A stretch of 64,000 nucleotides of DNA from Euptelea pleiosperma (Eukaryota > Streptophyta > Magnoliopsida > Ranunculales > Eupteleaceae). A program made the translations under genes and the position numbers. The stretch's first letter is position 1; each line of letters opens with the position of its first letter. Of the stretch, positions 60,330 through 64,000 are shown piece after piece. The notes below the pieces were generated by a model. The model made no database searches and was not told where the DNA came from. It worked only from the letters and a program-made list of their open reading frames with translations. Location: NCBI GenBank assembly GCA_035048495.1, contig CM068544.1, forward strand, positions 47,641,893-47,705,892, given 5' to 3'.

Positions 60330-60475
60330 ACAGCAAAATTTGCTGCGTGGTCCACATTCATCTAGGGGTTGGCCAAACATAGGTAAGGTCAGTATCTTCT
60401 AAAAATGTGCCATGTGGCTCTTATTTTGGGCAGTCAGCAACTTTGCTGACCGTCAATGGTCAGCAAGTTTTACTC
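60330..60475. mobile_element. Family C foldback element, right half only
   Basis: GGGGTTGGCCAAACATAGGTAAGGTCAG, GTGCCATGTGGC (CACGTG lost by one change) and the end GGTCAGCAAGTTTTACTC. Confidence 0.6.
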
Positions 60476-60667
60476 TTTGATTTGGCCCACAGAATCAAAA
60501 TATTTCCGTCAAATTAGGTCAGGTCTACCATCCCATATTTGTATGTGTGGTGTTCGTGCAAGTGGGTGGGCCCACTATTCAATAAAATAATGAATTCACC
60601 TAGGGGAGATTTCTTGTGCCAAAAGCAACTCTTTCGACGACTGTAGCCACAAGTAGGGGTATAAACG

Positions 60668-61395
60668 TGAGAAGATATTTGCTGTCCCTTGGGACTTCAA
60701 AATTTGAAGTCTACCTTTCTCAAAAATGCCAATTGGGGCTCCCTTAAGGGTCAACTGACCTTTGGATATTTGTTCCATGGTTTTAAAAACGGCCGTTTAA
60801 ACGTTAACGCCCCAAGCCCATTTCCGTTCAAACAGTTTAAACATGTTTTGATACTTTGAATTTAACCGCCGTTTTTTCAACAGCTGTTAAAATCATTTTA
60901 AGAGCCGTTAAATTCTGAAAAATTTTGTGAAAAAAAAGAAACGGCCGTTAAAATCCATGAAATTTCATTTTTTTTTTGAAATTTTCAAAATTTGAATTTC
61001 AGTGCCATTTTTTCCATTTTTTTTTTTCAGTTAAAATCCATTAAACTCCATTTTTTCTATTTTTGCCCCTGGCCGTTTCAATCCGTTTTAACGGTAACAC
61101 CCCCAGTCGTTAAAACGGCCTCCTTTAAACCTTGGTTTGTTCTACTTCTTGGTGGACTTATGTACAAAAAATCAGCTTTATGGATGATTTCTAACAGTTA
61201 TATTTTAGTATCCAAAGACAAATGCTCAAATCCAATGGCCATAAGTCACGATATTAAAATGTTACCCGACAGATACAAATCACTAATTACACTGACTTTT
61301 GATCTATAGATCCATCAAGAGATGGACCAAACATTCATAAGGTCAGTGGGCCCTAAATAATGCTCCTTGTGCCATTTTCGGAGAGGTACTTCCAA
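60668..61395. mobile_element. Foldback element, family H (copy 2), split by a family E insertion
   Basis: The left part to 60775 carries TTGCTGTCCCTTGGGACTTC and AAATGCCAATTGGGGC. It resumes after 61134 with TTGTTCTACTTCTTGGTGG, runs to GGTCAGTGGGCCC and ends near 61395. Confidence 0.65.
60776..61134. mobile_element. hAT-like MITE, family E (copy 5), nested
   Basis: 359 bp, CATGGTTTTAAAAACGGCCG to CTCCTTTAAACCTTG. Flanks ATTTGTTC and GTTTGTTC, an 8-bp duplication with one mismatch. Inserted in a family H element. Confidence 0.88.
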
Positions 61396-61564
61396 CTTGG
61401 CCTCATATAAATGGGCCTTGAATTTGAGTGAAATAGATCAGGCCTTGGGCTCGGGCCCATTCAAAATTTATGAAAAAGAAGCCCTAGGCCCGCCCATTTA
61501 CATCCATTGCCACAGGCCCACGAGTGTAATAAATCCTATTGTTACAATCTCCGGAGCCCGAGTT

Positions 61565-61862
61565 CGCAGTCCCCAGGTTTGAAGTCCCTCTCCAAAAAAG
61601 CCACATGGCGTACTCTTTCGGCCCCACAGAGCAATACATGTTTGTTCCACCTCTTGGTGAAAACTCATTTTAATTGGTGATTTCTGGGGTTGGATTTTTA
61701 GCTATTTGTTTTTGCTATAGATAATCAATCAAGCTGATTTTGGTGTACGGGTCCATCAAGAGGTCGGCCATCTATAAGCTGAGTGGGCCCGGAAGAGTAC
61801 TCCATGTGGCATTTAGGGAGGGGGAGAGACCAAAAGGTCCCGCGGAACAGCCAATATTATCT
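61565..61862. mobile_element. Foldback element, family H (copy 3)
   Basis: Left arm AGTCCCTCTCCAAAAAAGCC and ATGGCGTACTCTTTCGGCCCC; the inverse right arm is GGGCCCGGAAGAGTACTCCATGTGGC. Centre AATCAATCAAGCTGATTTTGG. Confidence 0.7.
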
Positions 61863-61874
61863 CCTTTGATTTAG

Positions 61875-62238
61875 GGTCGTGATGTAACAAGGTATAACGC
61901 AAGCTTTTTGGCGGTGGGGCAGTTTTATTACTCACCGCTGCCCTCCGGGCCCACCGACCGCATGGATGTTTAGCCCACCCCTTGGCAGAGATTCATACCA
62001 AAACATCACTATGTTCGATGATTTTAAACCATTGGTTTCAGTACACAAAAAGATGACTGAATCAAACGGTTAGAAAAAGTACTAAAATCCGATGGCTATA
62101 GATTACCAATCAGGGTGATTTTTGGTTTGTACATCCACCAAGGGGTGTGTTAAACATCCAAAAGGGCAACGGTGAGTAACAAAAATAATGCTACCTGATG
62201 CCAAAAAACCTGAGGTATACCTTGTTACATCTTTTTCC
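61875..62238. mobile_element. Foldback element, family D (copy 5)
   Basis: Left arm GATGTAACAAGGTATAACGC ... TTTTATTACTCACCGCTGCC; right arm GGGCAACGGTGAGTAACAAAA ... GAGGTATACCTTGTTACATC. Core GGGCCCACCGACCGCATGG. The flanks TTGATTTAG and TTGATTAGT suggest a decayed duplication. Confidence 0.8.
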
Positions 62239-62480
62239 TTGATTAGTGATTTCAAATTCTTTCGGTATCGTACGCCAAATAATGGCCAAAGTCCCACGAT
62301 TATGATCAAGCCATGAAAATGACTCCAATCCAACACTTAGAAATCACTACCCAGATTTTATTTTTGGTATGTAGGCCCACCTAAGGATTGGCTAAACATC
62401 CATACTGTCAGTGTCCTCTAAAACTGTGCCAAGTGGCTAATATTGTGGGCGACGGTACCGGCAGTCTGGCAAATTTTACT
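62239..62480. mobile_element. Family C foldback element, 5'-truncated
   Basis: TTGATTAGTGATTTCAAATT, centre CCAACACTTAGAAATCACTA, right arm GGATTGGCTAAACATCCATA and end GGCAAATTTTACTC. The left arm is replaced by the preceding family D element. Confidence 0.65.
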
Positions 62481-62494
62481 CTATACGAACTCTA

Positions 62495-62709
62495 AGGCCC
62501 TGCTTAGTTCGCTGCACTGAGTAGCAATGCACCCACTTGCAATGGTTTTTGGGCTGCACTTGCTTGCAGGTATTTTGATAAGGAGTTTGCAAGGGCTTGG
62601 CAACTACTTGCACGCCAACTCATTTGAACACCCCTAACCAATCATGTGTATTCCAAAATTGTGGCAAGTGAGTGCATTTGCATTCCAATGCAGCAAACCT
62701 AGCGGGGCC
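62495..62709. mobile_element. Small MITE with GGCCCTGCTTAG ends
   Basis: 215 bp. The left end GGCCCTGCTTAGTTCGCTGCA pairs with the inverse of the right end, GGCCCCGCTAGGTTTGCTGCA. Non-coding, a single copy here. Confidence 0.65.
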
Positions 62710-63055
62710 AAACAGATTGGAAAATGCTGCCCCGCGGATAACCGGACCAAAAAGGTATAAGGTTGAGACATTCATCACTGGATTCAAGGGACTGCGAAAA
62801 GGAAAATAATTGTTGCCTCATGGGCCGTAGCACATTTTTGTCCGGTTATCCTTGGGATAGTACGACTCTTAACAGGTATCTTTAGTGAGATAAATGAAAC
62901 CAGAGAAAATGTATGTTTTCCCTTTGGGGACTCCCAAAAACAGTGGCAGATCCAAAATTTTGTTCAAGGGGAACACATTCGATTGAGTAGAACCTTGAAT
63001 TTCGTGGAAGACGCGAAGGAAATTGCAGACTCCATGCTAAGTAAAACTAATGGGT
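62710..63055. other. Spacer, nothing firm
   Basis: No gene. A GGCAGATCCAAAATTTTGTTC motif lies near 62945 (see 41922-42700). Confidence 0.4.
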
Positions 63056-63540
63056 GGGTTGCGGAGCTCTCAATTTAGGGCTCACTGACTCTATGGACGT
63101 TTGGTTCACCTCCCTACACGCCAAAATTCAGCTAGGTCAATGATTTGGTAGAGAGGTGTTCCTCAGAAGTTGGTGGAATATAGGATGGGATACTCAGAAT
63201 AATATCTAGAGGGTCATGAGATGGTTTAGAATGGATAGAATCATTCCTCAAATACCACAAACTCCACATTAGAACACAGACATAATCTCTTAAGTTACAG
63301 TCTTCCTTTATGGTTTGATTAGATACATTCAGAAGGTTGATCAACCACTCCCCATAGTCCTTAGAATTATGCGAATAGGGCACTTGACTAAAAAAATGCT
63401 CAAATCATCGGCCAAATGTCATGTTATTAAAATGTTAAATCTAACAACTATAAATTACAAATTAAATTAATTTTGGAATGTGTAGATCCATCAAGAGGTG
63501 AACCAAACATTTTGGAAGGGAGACTTCAAATCAAACTTTG
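63056..63540. mobile_element. Family H-like foldback element split by a LINE fragment
   Basis: The left part has AGGGCTCACTGACTCTATGG and GGTCAATGATTT. It resumes after about 63395 with ATGCTCAAATCATCGGCC, then TGTAGATCCATCAAGAGGTG and AAGGGAGACTTCAAATC. The inserted piece is the LINE relic below. Confidence 0.5.
63132..63395 (-). pseudogene. Short LINE relic
   Basis: The minus frame reads WLINLLNVSNQTIKEDCNLRDYVCVLMWSLWYLRNDSIHSKPSHDP. The pattern (CVLMWSLWYLRNDSIH) matches the segment between reverse transcriptase and ribonuclease H in plant LINEs. Truncated on both sides. Confidence 0.5.
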
Positions 63541-64000
63541 AACGCCAAATATCAAACTCGGGATCCATGAAACTGTGTCCAACTCTTATCCTACTTGGTT
63601 TGAGATTTTTTTTTTTATCCTAACATTTTGATCCAAGCATCCTGGCACTCATGGTTTAGGGTTTAAGTGCCACTTGTCCTGGAGTAAAAGTGGCTCCTGA
63701 GGCACGTAGTTACCTTTAATACCAAAAGATCAAAACACCCTTGCCAAGTGAATAATTTAAAAGAAACAAAAGAAAAAGATAAAGCAAGACAAGAAGGGCC
63801 TTTGAAAACAAAAACCAACGGTTGGAAATTGCTAATCGAAATATTTTTGATCCGTAAAGCCAAGCTAGGGATGGGTATTGTCTATTACGGTGTCCCACGT
63901 GGCTCACAAGCCTTCTATTTGCTCACAGATTTCTTTGAGCAAAAATTGGACTCTCTTAAAGCAACTTGGACGAATTTCATAGGCAGTTATAGCAAGGTTT
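63541..64000. other. Spacer at window end, nothing recognised
   Basis: No gene. 63840-63905 has a weak right-arm-like GGGATGGGTATTG...GTCCCACGTGGCTCA with CACGTG near 63896, possibly another foldback-element end. Confidence 0.4.

Overview
The window is nuclear DNA of a flowering plant. It holds genes split by GT-AG introns, AT-rich spacers, GA/CT microsatellites, LINE and LTR-retrotransposon debris, and a very high density of short palindromic (foldback) transposable elements. The species cannot be named from the sequence. The gene products resemble dicot proteins most closely as I recall them, but the transposon families are not ones I can tie to a named genome.

Five protein-coding genes can be supported. 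(1) 448-3045, minus, three exons: a jasmonate-inducible oxygenase (JOX type), a 2-oxoglutarate/Fe(II) dioxygenase that inactivates jasmonic acid. (2) 18676-31311, minus, seven exons: a calcium-dependent protein kinase of the CPK13 type, with a 5.5-kb first intron and a 3.1-kb third intron, both containing retroelement debris. (3) 40196-40687, plus, intronless: a CML18-type calmodulin-like protein with four EF-hands. (4) 46827-47154, minus, two coding exons: DPM2, a small membrane subunit of dolichol-phosphate-mannose synthase, probably with a non-coding first exon near 49.9 kb. (5) 55206-56259, plus, two exons: a GT-3a/GT-3b-type trihelix transcription factor. They form no operon or obvious pathway. 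CPK13 and CML18 are neighbouring calcium-signalling genes, and JOX acts in jasmonate turnover.

Most of the remaining sequence is repeats. One group of 0.3-0.4 kb foldback elements shares a common palindromic core (ACCGTATGGATGTTTGGCC ... AATCAGCCTGATTAGTGAT ... and its reverse complement) and occurs about 25 times, whole or in part. Three copies have 9-bp target duplications, two perfect and one with a mismatch, as for Mutator-like elements. A second, unrelated group (five copies at 31994, 41588, 42827, 44107 and 60776) starts CAAGGTTT or CATGGTTT and is flanked by 8-bp duplications, as for hAT elements. Two of its copies sit inside members of the first group, which gives a relative age order. 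The first group repeatedly carries the G-box palindrome CACGTG at fixed places in its arms, and copies lie upstream of DPM2, CML18 and the GT-3 gene.

Layout: 0.4-3.1 kb JOX; 3.1-18.6 kb gene-free, repeat-rich; 18.7-31.3 kb CPK13; 31.3-39.3 kb MITE-rich spacer with a LINE ribonuclease H relic; 39.4-40.7 kb CML18; 40.7-46.6 kb MITE-rich spacer; 46.8-50.0 kb DPM2; 50.0-54.6 kb spacer; 54.8-56.3 kb GT-3 gene; 56.3-64.0 kb spacer with back-to-back MITEs. Exon joins are read from splice sites and protein continuity and were not checked against transcripts.
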